The position numbers and the translations under genes were made by a program. A DNA stretch of 64,000 nt. It comes from PALSA-505 sp036502085 (GTDB taxonomy: Bacteria > Actinomycetota > Actinomycetes > Streptosporangiales > Streptosporangiaceae). This document shows positions 52,323 through 61,935 of this stretch, in pieces (the stretch's first letter is position 1; each line of letters begins with the position of its first letter). The DNA is taken from positions 1-64,000 of the forward strand of contig DASXZD010000099.1 in NCBI GenBank assembly GCA_036502085.1, given 5' to 3'. The notes under the pieces were generated by a model. That model ran no database searches, was not told the origin of the DNA, and was given only the letters and a program-made list of their open reading frames with translations.

Positions 52323-52841
52323 GTGGCATACGCAGGCACGGGCGGAACCCCGACGGCGCAGGACAGCGCGCCGGCGGCCAGGCCAGCCAGCCCGGTCGGC
52401 GGCCCCGGTGACCTGCCGCTGATCGACGCGGCGCGGCTGCGGCTGGCGATCGGCCGGCTGTCCCGGACGCTGCGCCGGCATCAGCTGGCCGGGCTGACCC
52501 CGACGCAGGTCGCCGCGCTCGCGACCGTGGACCGTACCGGGCCGCTGCGGCTGAGCGACCTCGCGGCGGCCGAGGGCATCGCCCCGTCCACGCTGACCAG
52601 GCTGGTGGCCGCGCTCGAGGAGCGTGACTACGTGCAGCGCCGTGCGGTGGCCGGCGACGCCCGGGCCAGCGAGCTGGCCGTTACGGCCCTGGGCCGGGAC
52701 GTACTCGCCCGGATCCGGCAGGAGAGCACGACCGCGCTGGCCGGCAGCCTGGCCCTGCTCGAGCCGGATCAGATCGCCGCGCTGGCCGCCGCGCTGCCCG
52801 CGCTCGAGCAGCTAGCCGGCGTCGGCCAGGGCGACCGCTAG
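52323..52841 (+). CDS. MarR-family transcriptional regulator
   Basis: 172 residues from GTG 52323. Winged helix LTPTQVAALATVDRTGPLRLSDLAAAEGIAPSTLTRLVAALEERDYVQRR (about 58-108), with the conserved D..R wing in GDARASE. Divergent from the malic enzyme by 93 bp, which it might regulate. A 38-residue disordered N-terminus precedes the DNA-binding domain. Confidence 0.92.
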   Translation: MAYAGTGGTPTAQDSAPAARPASPVGGPGDLPLIDAARLRLAIGRLSRTLRRHQLAGLTPTQVAALATVDRTGPLRLSDLAAAEGIAPSTLTRLVAALEERDYVQRRAVAGDARASELAVTALGRDVLARIRQESTTALAGSLALLEPDQIAALAAALPALEQLAGVGQGDR

Positions 52842-52850
52842 CGAAGCAGG

Positions 52851-53831
52851 CTAGAAGAGCAGGCTGGACAGGGTGCCCCGCGCCTTGGTGACCCGCGGAT
52901 CCCGGGGCGGGAAGATGTCGAACAGGCTGATCAGGTGGAGCCTGGCCTGGTCGCGCTGCTCCCCGCTGGTCCGCCGGACCGTGCCGAGCAGCCGGTCGAA
53001 CGCCTCGTCGATCTTGCCCACGGCCAGGTCGAGGTCGGCCACCCGGCACTGTGCTTCCACGTCATCGGGATGCTCGGCGGCGGCCCGGCGCACCTGCGCC
53101 TGGTCGTAGCCGTTGACCCGCCGGATCAGGTCCACCTGGGCGAGCCCGAGCTTGGCCACCGGGTCGTCCGGCGAGGAGGCGAGCGCCTGCTCGAAGGCGG
53201 CGGCCGCGCCGTCGAGGTCACCGCGCTCCATCGCCTGCTGCGCCGCCTCGTAAGCAGGGTGCGCACCCTGCTGCGGGCCGGCCGCGGCCTCCTGCGCCGG
53301 ACCGGCGGCATCCTCGGCGGCCGAGCTGGCCGGATCCGCCGGGCCGCCGTCACCGGCCGGCTGGACCCCGAGCTGGGCGGCGGCGGCCATCACCTGGCCG
53401 AGCCACTCGCGCACCTGCGCCTCGGGCAGCGCGCCGAGGAAGCCGTCCACCATCTGGCCGCCGACCACGGCGATGACCATCGGGATGCTCTGCACGCGGA
53501 GCGCGGCGCTCAGCTGCGGGCTGGCGTCGACGTCCACCTTGGCCAGCACCCACTGCCCCGCCGCCTCGGCGGCGAGCTTCTCCAGCACCGGGCTGAGCTG
53601 CTTGCACGGCTCGCACCACTCCGCCCACAGGTCCACGATCACGGGCACCGAGCGCGACCGCTCGACGACATCGACCGCGAACGTCTCGTCAGAGGCATCG
53701 AGCACGCTGGCGCCCGCGCCCGGCGCGGGCGTCCCGTCTGCGCGCTCGGCCTGCTGCTGCATGCGCTTGGCGGCGGCCTGGCGGGCGCCGAGATCGGCGG
53801 CGCCATAGAGGGAGAATTGCTGCGGCTGCAT
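52851..53831 (-). CDS. Thioredoxin-TPR protein (YbbN/CnoX-like)
   Basis: 326 residues. Thioredoxin domain about 45-150 with active site WCEPCK, then an Ala/Pro linker and C-terminal tetratricopeptide helices (YEAAQQAMERGDLDGAAAAFEQALASSP; KIDEAFDRLLGTVRR). YbbN family members are chaperone-like redox proteins that hold stressed substrates. Convergent with the MarR gene. ATG 53831 is chosen over 53849. Confidence 0.92.
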   Translation of the reverse strand: MQPQQFSLYGAADLGARQAAAKRMQQQAERADGTPAPGAGASVLDASDETFAVDVVERSRSVPVIVDLWAEWCEPCKQLSPVLEKLAAEAAGQWVLAKVDVDASPQLSAALRVQSIPMVIAVVGGQMVDGFLGALPEAQVREWLGQVMAAAAQLGVQPAGDGGPADPASSAAEDAAGPAQEAAAGPQQGAHPAYEAAQQAMERGDLDGAAAAFEQALASSPDDPVAKLGLAQVDLIRRVNGYDQAQVRRAAAEHPDDVEAQCRVADLDLAVGKIDEAFDRLLGTVRRTSGEQRDQARLHLISLFDIFPPRDPRVTKARGTLSSLLF

Positions 53832-54169
53832 GCCTTTATCCTGCCTCATGCCCGCCGGTCATGCGGCAGCGGCCGACCGCTCACCCGGCATCGCCGGGCG
53901 ACCACGCTGCGCGGTGCGGGCATGGCGGCACGCCCGGCTCTGCCCGTTCGGAAAAAAGAAAGATCACGGTGAGCAGCAGGGTCACGGCGATCCGCCAGAA
54001 AATTACCCCAACCAAACGCACACCCGGCCAGTCTCAACATGCGTACGGGCGGCACGGGGGTTCGCCCGGACACCGTGGCCCTGTCATGCGGCAGAATGTA
54101 GTGGGGAAGCCCGTGAGCTGTTACCTGAACGAAGCTGACCGTGGGTCGGCCCATGGCGGCGTCCTGGTC
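53832..54169. other. Gene-free gap upstream of the ECF sigma factor
   Basis: About 340 bp. Contains an A-rich patch GGAAAAAAGAAAGATC (about 53950) and AGAAAATTACCCCAACCAAACGC (about 53996), likely the promoter region of the sigma gene and of the divergent thioredoxin gene. The sigma reading frame is open through much of it but resembles no protein. Confidence 0.45.
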
Positions 54170-54721
54170 ATGCTGGAGCAGCGGATCGCGCCCCGCACGG
54201 TGAGTACCAGCAGGGGAGAATCCGTGGGCCGGTTCCTGGGCACCGACGCCGTGGCGGCGGAGGAGCTGTTCAACAGCAGCTATCCCCGGCTGGCAGGATG
54301 GGTCCGGCGGCTGGTCCACGACGACGACACCGCGCACGAGATCGCATCGGAGGCGTTCACCCGGCTGCTCGCCCGGTGGTCCTCCCTCGACAACCCGCAG
54401 AGCTATCTCTACATGATCGCGACGAACCTGATCAGGGACCACTGGCGCAAGGCGGAACGGGAGCGCCGGGCGATGCGCACCGTCACGGCGGGCGCGGCCG
54501 GCGACAGCACCCCGTCGCCGGCCGACGACGTGGACGTGCGCGAGCTGATCGCGGGGCTGCCGGCCCGGCTGCGCAGCGCGTTCCTGCTGCACTATTACGC
54601 GGGGTTCCCGATCCGCGAGGTTGCGGTGATGCTCGGGCGGCCGGAAGGGACGGTCAAGGCGGATCTGTTCCAGGCCCGGGCGAAACTGCGGGCCAGCATC
54701 GGGGGTGCGGCACGTGACTGA
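54170..54721 (+). CDS. ECF-type RNA polymerase sigma factor
   Basis: 183 residues from ATG 54170 (MLEQRIAPRT). Sigma2 (LFNSSYPRLAGWVRRLVHDDDTAHEIASEAFTRLLARWSS and YLYMIATNLIRDHWRK) and sigma4 (LPARLRSAFLLHYYAGFPIREVAVMLGRPEGTVKADLFQARAKLR) are present. ATG 54086 in the same frame would add 28 residues. The downstream membrane protein starts 8 bp before the stop, the layout of a sigma/anti-sigma pair. Confidence 0.93.
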   Translation: MLEQRIAPRTVSTSRGESVGRFLGTDAVAAEELFNSSYPRLAGWVRRLVHDDDTAHEIASEAFTRLLARWSSLDNPQSYLYMIATNLIRDHWRKAERERRAMRTVTAGAAGDSTPSPADDVDVRELIAGLPARLRSAFLLHYYAGFPIREVAVMLGRPEGTVKADLFQARAKLRASIGGAARD

Positions 54722-56138
54722 ACCCCGCGACGACCTCGACATCTGGCTGCACACCGACGTGAACCCGCTCCCGCCGCCGCCGGGCACGTTCGAGCTGATC
54801 CGCAAGCGCGCACGGCGGCGCAAGGTCCGCCGCGCCACGGTCTCCGCCGCGTCGGCCGGCGCCGCCGCGGCGGTGATCGTGACCGCGATCGTAGCGCTGC
54901 CCAAAGTCATGCCGTCGGTGCTGCACCAGCACCCGACCGGCAACAGCGCGCTGGCGGACAACTCTCCGTCCGGCCCGAGCCGCTCGATGGCGGGGTCGCC
55001 CACACCGCTCAGCAGCGGCAGCCAGAGCGCCTCGCTGCCCGTGCTGCCGCCGGTGCCCGCGCACTTCGAGCCGACCTCGGCCACGTTCGTCGGGCTGAAG
55101 ACCGGCTGGGTAATCGGCCAGGCCGGCACGCCCGGCGCCTGCTACACGCAGTACTGCACGTCGATCGCGCGGACCGACAACACCGGCGCCTCCTGGTACG
55201 GCGTGCCCGCGCCGGCCACCGGCGCGCCGGACGGATCGACCGGCGTCGGCCAGATTCGCTTCCTCAACCTGGACAACGGCTGGGCGTTCGGCCCAGAGCT
55301 GTGGGCGACGCACGATGGCGGCCACAGCTGGACGAAGATCTCCACCGGCTCGCTGCGGGTGCTGAGCCTGGAGACCGGCGGCAGCGAGGCGTTCGCCGTG
55401 CTCGGCCAGGGCTGCACCGGCGCCGGGTCCGACTTCGCCGCCGGGTGCGGCCAGTACTTCCTGTGGTCCTCGCCCGCGGACAGCGACGACTGGGCGCCGG
55501 TGCCGAGCCTGCCCGGGTTCACCGCCGCGGATCCGGCGGCCGGCTCGGCGACCGTCGTGCTCAGCAACGGCGTCGGGTACTTCTACACCCCGGCCGGCCT
55601 GCTGGAGAGCGGCCCGACCGGCGGCCCGGCCGGCGGCCCGGCCGGGGGTCCGGCTGGGGGCAGCGGGGCGTGGACCCAGGTCAGCGCCACCGCGCTGCCG
55701 TGCCTGCCGGGTGCGGCGCAGCCGGGCGGGCGGCCTTCGGCGGGGCAGCTCGCCGCGACCACGCCGGGCAACCTGGCGCTCGCCTGCCCCGACTCCCAGG
55801 GGACCGGGTCGGCCCTGCGGGACATCATCTACACGTCGGTGAACGGCGGGCAGAGCTGGCAGCAGCGAGGCACGGTCAGGCTAGGTGCCGCCGCGTACTC
55901 GCTGGCCGCGGCGAGCGGCGGCGGGCTGGTGCTCGGCACCGGAGCGGGCATCTACTACTCATCCGACTACGGCGCCAGCTGGCATCAGACGCTGACGGCG
56001 GTGTCCGGCGGGTTCAGCTACGTCGGCATGACCAGCCCGGCGCAGGGCGTCACGGTGCCCGCGCAGCCGCAGCAGCAGGCGATCTGGTTCACGCTGGACG
56101 GCGGGCAGCAGTGGCTGGTGTCAGCGATCAGGAACTGA
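54714..56138 (+). CDS. Single-pass membrane protein with extracytoplasmic beta-propeller (BNR/Ycf48-like)
   Basis: 474 residues from GTG 54714 (GGGGGTG 7-8 bp upstream; overlaps the sigma gene by 8 bp). A short acidic cytoplasmic part (DDLDIWLHTDVNPLPPPPGTFELIRKRARRRKVRR) is followed by one transmembrane helix (about 42-64) and a large outer domain with propeller blades and Asp-box-like motifs (THDGGHSWTKIS; SVNGGQSWQQRG; SSDYGASWHQT; TLDGGQQWLVS). A PAGGPAGGPAGG run interrupts the propeller. It may be the sensor/anti-sigma partner, although no zinc-binding anti-sigma motif is seen (inference). Confidence 0.82.
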   Translation: MTEPRDDLDIWLHTDVNPLPPPPGTFELIRKRARRRKVRRATVSAASAGAAAAVIVTAIVALPKVMPSVLHQHPTGNSALADNSPSGPSRSMAGSPTPLSSGSQSASLPVLPPVPAHFEPTSATFVGLKTGWVIGQAGTPGACYTQYCTSIARTDNTGASWYGVPAPATGAPDGSTGVGQIRFLNLDNGWAFGPELWATHDGGHSWTKISTGSLRVLSLETGGSEAFAVLGQGCTGAGSDFAAGCGQYFLWSSPADSDDWAPVPSLPGFTAADPAAGSATVVLSNGVGYFYTPAGLLESGPTGGPAGGPAGGPAGGSGAWTQVSATALPCLPGAAQPGGRPSAGQLAATTPGNLALACPDSQGTGSALRDIIYTSVNGGQSWQQRGTVRLGAAAYSLAAASGGGLVLGTGAGIYYSSDYGASWHQTLTAVSGGFSYVGMTSPAQGVTVPAQPQQQAIWFTLDGGQQWLVSAIRN

Positions 56139-56214
56139 CCGCGTCCCGGTTCGGGCGGGCGCGGCGGCGGCACGGCGGCGGCGCGGTAATCCTGGCTGCC
56201 GTAGGCTGATCATC

Positions 56215-57159
56215 GTGGACTGGAGCCTGCTGGGCTGCGGGAGCGGGGGGCACGTCACCTATGCTCCGGACGAGCCTGCCCTGCGCCGCCGGATGACCGT
56301 CGGCACGCCTTCGGGGCAGGCGTGGCGCTGCCTGCGCTGCGGGACGTTCGTGCCCGGGCCGCCGGACGCCAGCGGCCCGGCGGCGGACGCGCCCGCCGTA
56401 CGCCGCGGCAAGGAGGTGCGCAGCTCGCTCATCCTGCGCATCTTCGCCGTCGAGCGGTTCTTGCGGGCGCTGGTGTTCGGCGCGGCCGCGTTCGGCGTGT
56501 GGCGGCTGAAGTACGCGCACGCCTCGCTGCAGCAAGCATTCAGCCATGACCTGCCCGACGTGCGCAGGCTCTACGTGGACCTCGGGTTCAACTTCGACCA
56601 CTCCAAGCTCATCGGGCTGGTCCAGCACGCGCTGGAGCTCAACTCGCGCACGCTCGGCTACTTCGCGCTCGGCCTGGCCGCGTACGCGATCATCGAGATC
56701 ATCGAAGGCGTCGGCCTCTGGCTGCTGCAGCGCTGGGGCGAGTACTTCGCGATGGTCGCCACCTCGGTCTTCCTGCCGTATGAGATCTACGACCTGGCCA
56801 CCAAGATCACCGTGCTGCGGGTGCTGGCGTTCCTGGTCAACCTGGCCCTGGTGGTCTACCTGGTGTGCACCAAGCGGCTGCTCGGCGTGCGCGGCGGCCG
56901 GAAGGCGTACGAGGAACGGCTGCGGGAGGAGTCCGTCCTGGACGGCGAGGCGGAAGCCGCGCAACGCGAGGCGGCGGAGACCGAGGCAGAGGGGGACGCC
57001 ACGCCACAGCAGGCTCAAGATCAAGATCTGGATTCTGCCGAACGGTACGCGCCTGAGGAAGCCACTCCGGCCGGTCAGGCGGTGGCTGATCCCGGGCCAC
57101 GGCACGCCCCGGACCAAGCCGCTCCGGCCGGCCATCCAGTCGCTGATCCCCGCGCCTAA
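56215..57159 (+). CDS. DUF2127 domain membrane protein
   Basis: 314 residues from GTG 56215. N-terminal CxxC-like pair (CLRCG) and then DUF2127 with about four transmembrane helices (RIFAVERFLRALVFGAAAFGVWRLKY; LGYFALGLAAYAIIEIIEGVGLWLLQRWGEYFAMVATSVFLPYEIYDL; LRVLAFLVNLALVVYLV). An acidic, repetitive C-terminal tail (about 240-314) contains a duplicated ATPAGQAVADP / AAPAGHPVADP motif encoded by direct DNA repeats. Convergent with meaB and overlapping it by 4 bp. Confidence 0.88.
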   Translation: MDWSLLGCGSGGHVTYAPDEPALRRRMTVGTPSGQAWRCLRCGTFVPGPPDASGPAADAPAVRRGKEVRSSLILRIFAVERFLRALVFGAAAFGVWRLKYAHASLQQAFSHDLPDVRRLYVDLGFNFDHSKLIGLVQHALELNSRTLGYFALGLAAYAIIEIIEGVGLWLLQRWGEYFAMVATSVFLPYEIYDLATKITVLRVLAFLVNLALVVYLVCTKRLLGVRGGRKAYEERLREESVLDGEAEAAQREAAETEAEGDATPQQAQDQDLDSAERYAPEEATPAGQAVADPGPRHAPDQAAPAGHPVADPRA

Positions 57160-58248
57160 TCCGTCGCTGTGACCAGCGTGCCGATCAGCTGATCCGCGGC
57201 CGCGTAGGGGTCGAGCTTCCCGTCGGCGACCTGGCCCGCCACCTCGTCCAGCCCGCTGCCGTCCGGCAGCCGGCCCATCCGCTGGCGCAGCGCGGCCACG
57301 GCGAGCGCGGCGACCTCCTCCCTGGCCCGGGCCAGGCGCCGGCGCTCCCGCTCGCCGGTGTCGGCCAGCCACGACCAGTGAGCGTCAAGCCGGGCGGCGA
57401 GTTCGGCCACGCCCTCCCCGGTGGTGGCGACGGTGGCGACGATGGGCGGCTTCCACTGCGGCTCTTCGGCGGCCGGGGCGAGCGCGATCATGTTGCGCAG
57501 GTCGCGCACCGTCTGCTGGGCCTGCGGCCGGTCCGCCTTGTTGACCGCGAACACGTCGGCCACCTCCAGGATGCCGGCCTTCGCCGCCTGGACCGCGTCG
57601 CCCATGCCGGGCGCGACGAGCACGATCGTGCTGTCAGCCAGCGAGGCGATCTCCACCTCGGCCTGACCGACCCCGACGGTCTCGATCAAGATCAGGTCGA
57701 AGCCGGCCGCGTCCAGCACGCGGAGCGCCTGCGGGGTCGCGGCGGCCAGCCCGCCGAGCTGCCCCCGGCTGGCCATCGACCTGATGAATACGCTCGCGTC
57801 GGTCGCATGGTCCTGCATCCTGATCCGGTCGCCGAGCAGTGCGCCGCCGGTGAACGGGGAGCTCGGGTCGACGGCGAGCACGCCGATGCGCCGGTCTTGG
57901 CTGCGGTATTCCTTCACCAGGGCGCCGGTGATCGTCGACTTGCCCACGCCCGGGGCGCCGGTCAGCCCGATCACCCGCGCGCTGCCGGTGGCCGGGGCCA
58001 GCGCCCGCATGATCTGCCGCAGCTCCGGCGCGCCGTCCTCGATCAGCGAGACCAGCCGGGCCAGCGCCCGCAGGTCGCCGGCCCTGGCCCGCTGGACCAG
58101 CCGGCCAGCGTCGCCGCCGGCCGACCGGGTGCTCCGGCCGGCTCGCGGTACGTCCGCGGCCGGCGGCGCGGCCGACAGGGCCGGCGGCGCGTACTCGGCT
58201 GACGGCGCGCCCGCGGCGGCTGACGGCGCGCCCGCGGAAGCCGGACCG

Positions 58249-58256
<8 letters not shown>
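57156..58256 (-). CDS. meaB: Methylmalonyl-CoA mutase-associated GTPase MeaB
   Basis: 366 residues from GTG 58256. G-protein chaperone that protects and reloads B12 in methylmalonyl-CoA mutase. Walker A GAPGVGKST (about 100), DPSSPFTGGALLGDRIRM, ETVGVGQAE and NKAD are present. The first 50 residues are a low-complexity extension containing a 20-bp DNA duplication (GAPSAAAGAPSA). The start overlaps the thiolase stop by 8 bp. The mutase is not in this window. Confidence 0.95.
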
Positions 58257-59457
<1,201 letters not shown>

Positions 59458-59692
59458 CGCAAACCTCCGCTGCTGCCCGCCCGGGCCGATAACGCCGGGG
59501 ACTCTGCCACGATACCGTCGCGGGGCGGCAGGCCTATGCCGTGGCGGGCTGGGGCTCGGCGAAGGCCGCATTCTGGCGTTCGAGCGCCTTGGCCACTCCG
59601 CTGCGCCAGCCCTCGGCTATGGATGCTGACATGGAGTCGGGAGACATAATGCATAGCCAGGACAGCCGGGTGGCCTACCAAGGGAGGGACGG

Positions 59693-60145
59693 GTGCTGAC
59701 CCGCATCGATCACGTCGGGATCGCCTGCCGCGATCTGACGGAAAAGATCGCGTTCTACGAGTCCGCGTTCGGCCTGACCGTGGTGAGCCGCGAGGTGAAC
59801 GAGGAGCAGGGCGTCCGCGAGGCGATGCTGCACGTCGCCGACGGCCCCGGCGGCGCCTCCTACGTCCAGTTGCTCGAGCCGCTGGGCCCCGACACCCCCG
59901 TCGGGCGGTTCCTCGAGCGGCGCGGCGAGGGGCTGCATCACATCGGCTATGGCGTCGCGGATGTCCGCCAGGCCCTGGCCCTGCTGGGCGCGGAAGGCGT
60001 CCGGCTGATCGACGAGCGGCCGCGGCACGGCTCGATGGGCGCGGCCGTGGCGTTCCTGCATCCAGCCGGGATGGGCGGCGTGCTCACCGAGCTCGTCCAG
60101 GCCCGACCGATCCCGAATAACGGTGAAATAGCGCCCCAACAGTAG
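59693..60145 (+). CDS. mce: Methylmalonyl-CoA epimerase
   Basis: 150 residues from GTG 59693 (AGGGAGGG upstream). Interconverts (R)- and (S)-methylmalonyl-CoA. VOC fold with metal ligands in RIDHVGIACRDL, GEGLHHIGYGVADV and a C-terminal GGVLTELVQ Glu. Functions with MeaB and the mutase in propionyl-CoA metabolism and polyketide precursor supply. The 235-bp gap to the divergent thiolase holds only the promoters. Confidence 0.95.
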   Translation: MLTRIDHVGIACRDLTEKIAFYESAFGLTVVSREVNEEQGVREAMLHVADGPGGASYVQLLEPLGPDTPVGRFLERRGEGLHHIGYGVADVRQALALLGAEGVRLIDERPRHGSMGAAVAFLHPAGMGGVLTELVQARPIPNNGEIAPQQ

Positions 60146-60171
60146 CTAATCGTCTTCAACAGCCTCATACG

Positions 60172-60194
60172 CACCTGAGCTGGATATTCAGGTG
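60172..60194. promoter_or_regulatory. Inverted repeat downstream of mce
   Basis: CACCTGA (60172-60178) and TCAGGTG (60188-60194) form a perfect 7-bp inverted repeat with a 9-bp spacer. It could be an operator or a weak terminator for mce. Confidence 0.4.
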
Positions 60195-60268
60195 GAGGAA
60201 CTCCGAAGGCGCAGCCAATCCGTCACGGACGGAGTACGCTGCCAAGGACCGGGCGGGTGGCTCACAGT

Positions 60269-60327
60269 GATCTGCATTCGCCGGGCGCAGGGCAGGCGGC
60301 AATGCCTCTTGGCCCGGCCTGCAGATC
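60269..60327 (+). promoter_or_regulatory. 59-nt stem-loop upstream of the Scy-like gene
   Basis: GATCTGCA (60269-60276) pairs with TGCAGATC (60320-60327) and GCCGGGC (60280-60286) with GCCCGGC (60312-60318): 15 base pairs, all perfect, around an asymmetric internal loop. AGGC/GCCT inside can extend it. It ends 58 bp before the ATG at 60386 and would be a major element of that leader if transcribed. Confidence 0.55.
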
Positions 60328-60385
60328 ATGGAGCCAATCGCAGACGTTTCGCGTGCCCCTCTCATCTACCCCAGGATTAGGCGCC

Positions 60386-61855
60386 ATGCAGTCCGACATT
60401 GATGCCCAGCTCAGCAACTTCTTCGAAGACGCGTCACCGCGCGAGTTCGCCAAGGTGATGCGCGGGTACGACCCGCACCAGGTCGACGAGCATCTGAAGC
60501 AGGTCGACAACGAGGTGCGGCAGCATCGTGAGCAAGTACAGGCGTTGCAGCGGGAGCTCTCCGATGCGCACCGCCAGATTCAGGAGCAGGAGCGCCCGAC
60601 CTACTCCGGTCTCGGCTCGCGGATCGAGCAGTTGCTCCGCCTCGCCGAGGAGCAGGCGACGGAGATCGTCCAGGAGGCGAGATCCAGCGCGAACGAGTTC
60701 CACGCCGCAGCCAAGGTAGACGCGGCCGAGGTCAGGGCATCGGCCGAGAACGAGGCCTCGGAGCTGCGGGCCACCGCCAAGCGGGAGACCGACGACCTGC
60801 GTTCCGGTGCGGAGCGCGAGGCCGACGCGATCATGACCGCGGCCAGGCGCGAGGCCGACGAGCTCACCTCGACGACCGAGCGTGAGGTCAGCAAGCTGCG
60901 CTCCACGGCCGATCATGAGATCGCGGAGAAGCGGGCGGCGGTCGAGCGCGACATCGCCAAGCTGCGCACGTCCACCGAGCGCGAGGTCGCCCAGCTGAAG
61001 GCGTCGGCCAAGCGGGAGCGGGACGAGATCCTGACCACCTCCAAGCGCCAGTCGGACGAGATGCGCAGCCAAGCGCAGCGGATCCTGGAGGAGAGCGAGG
61101 CCCAGCGCACCCAGGCCGAGGCCGAGTTCGAGATCCACCTGGCGTCCAAGCGCGAGGAGGCCGAGCGGCAGCAGGCCGAGCGGCTCGCCGCGGCCCAGGC
61201 CGCCACGCAGAAGCTGGTGACCGAGGCCGAGCAGCGCGCCTCCTCCGCCGAGCAGCGGGCGTCCAAGGCCAGCGCCCAGGCCGAGCAGACCCGCCGCGAG
61301 GCCGACCAGCACGCGCGGAACCTCGTCGGCAACGCCAAGAAGAACGCCGACCAGATCGTCAGCCAGGCCAAGTCCCAGGCCAGCCAGTACCTGTCCGACT
61401 CCAAGGCCGACGCCGAGCGCAACCGGGCCGCGGCTCAGCGCCAGGTGGACGAGCTGACCAGGCAGAAGGACAGCATCACCAGCCACCTCACGCAGCTGCG
61501 CCAGCTGCTCGGCGGCCAGCTGCCCAGCATGGACGAGGCCCTGGCCGCCCCCCCGGCCAAGGCAGGCATCGAGGCGGCGCCGGCCCAGCCGGTACCCGCG
61601 CAAGCGCCCGCCAAGCAGTTGTCCGGCCGGCATGAGGGCCAGGCCGCCAGCCCTGCGGCCGCACCGGCGGGCCAGTCCGCGGCCCCGGCTCGCCCGCAGG
61701 GCAACGGGCCGTCGTCCGGCCAGGCGCCGTCCGGCGCGGCTCCGGCTGGGCAGCGTCCGCAGGCCAGGCAGCAAGGCGCCCCGCAGGGTGGCGCCAAGCA
61801 GCCGGTCGGCAGCAAGGCCGCCAAGGACAGCGGCGACGACTGGTGGACTGAGTAA
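60386..61855 (+). CDS. Scy/FilP-like coiled-coil polarity protein with DivIVA N-terminus
   Basis: 489 residues. The N-terminus (SNFFEDASPREFAKVMRGYDPHQVDEHLKQVDNEV) is the DivIVA/GpsB-like lipid-binding motif. Residues about 100-400 form a long coiled coil with phased repeats such as TEREVSKLRSTADHEIAEK and STEREVAQLKASAKRERDE, close to the hendecad pattern of Streptomyces Scy. The last 90 residues are Ala/Pro/Gln-rich and end DDWWTE. In Streptomyces scy (over 1200 residues) and filP both lie beside mce; here a single intermediate-length gene is present. It likely organises the growth tip or cytoskeleton (inference). Confidence 0.85.
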   Translation: MQSDIDAQLSNFFEDASPREFAKVMRGYDPHQVDEHLKQVDNEVRQHREQVQALQRELSDAHRQIQEQERPTYSGLGSRIEQLLRLAEEQATEIVQEARSSANEFHAAAKVDAAEVRASAENEASELRATAKRETDDLRSGAEREADAIMTAARREADELTSTTEREVSKLRSTADHEIAEKRAAVERDIAKLRTSTEREVAQLKASAKRERDEILTTSKRQSDEMRSQAQRILEESEAQRTQAEAEFEIHLASKREEAERQQAERLAAAQAATQKLVTEAEQRASSAEQRASKASAQAEQTRREADQHARNLVGNAKKNADQIVSQAKSQASQYLSDSKADAERNRAAAQRQVDELTRQKDSITSHLTQLRQLLGGQLPSMDEALAAPPAKAGIEAAPAQPVPAQAPAKQLSGRHEGQAASPAAAPAGQSAAPARPQGNGPSSGQAPSGAAPAGQRPQARQQGAPQGGAKQPVGSKAAKDSGDDWWTE

Positions 61856-61870
61856 CCGCACGCGCTACAC

Positions 61871-61909
61871 CGAAGGGTCCCGGCAGGCACAGCCCGCCGG
61901 GACCCTTCG
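61871..61909. terminator. Bidirectional terminator between the Scy-like gene and the aldehyde dehydrogenase
   Basis: CGAAGGGTCCCGGC (61871-61884) and GCCGGGACCCTTCG (61896-61909) give a perfect 14-bp stem with an 11-nt loop, placed between two convergent genes. No T-run follows. Confidence 0.85.
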
Positions 61910-61935
61910 CTATGACGCCCTCGCCTGGTGCCGGA

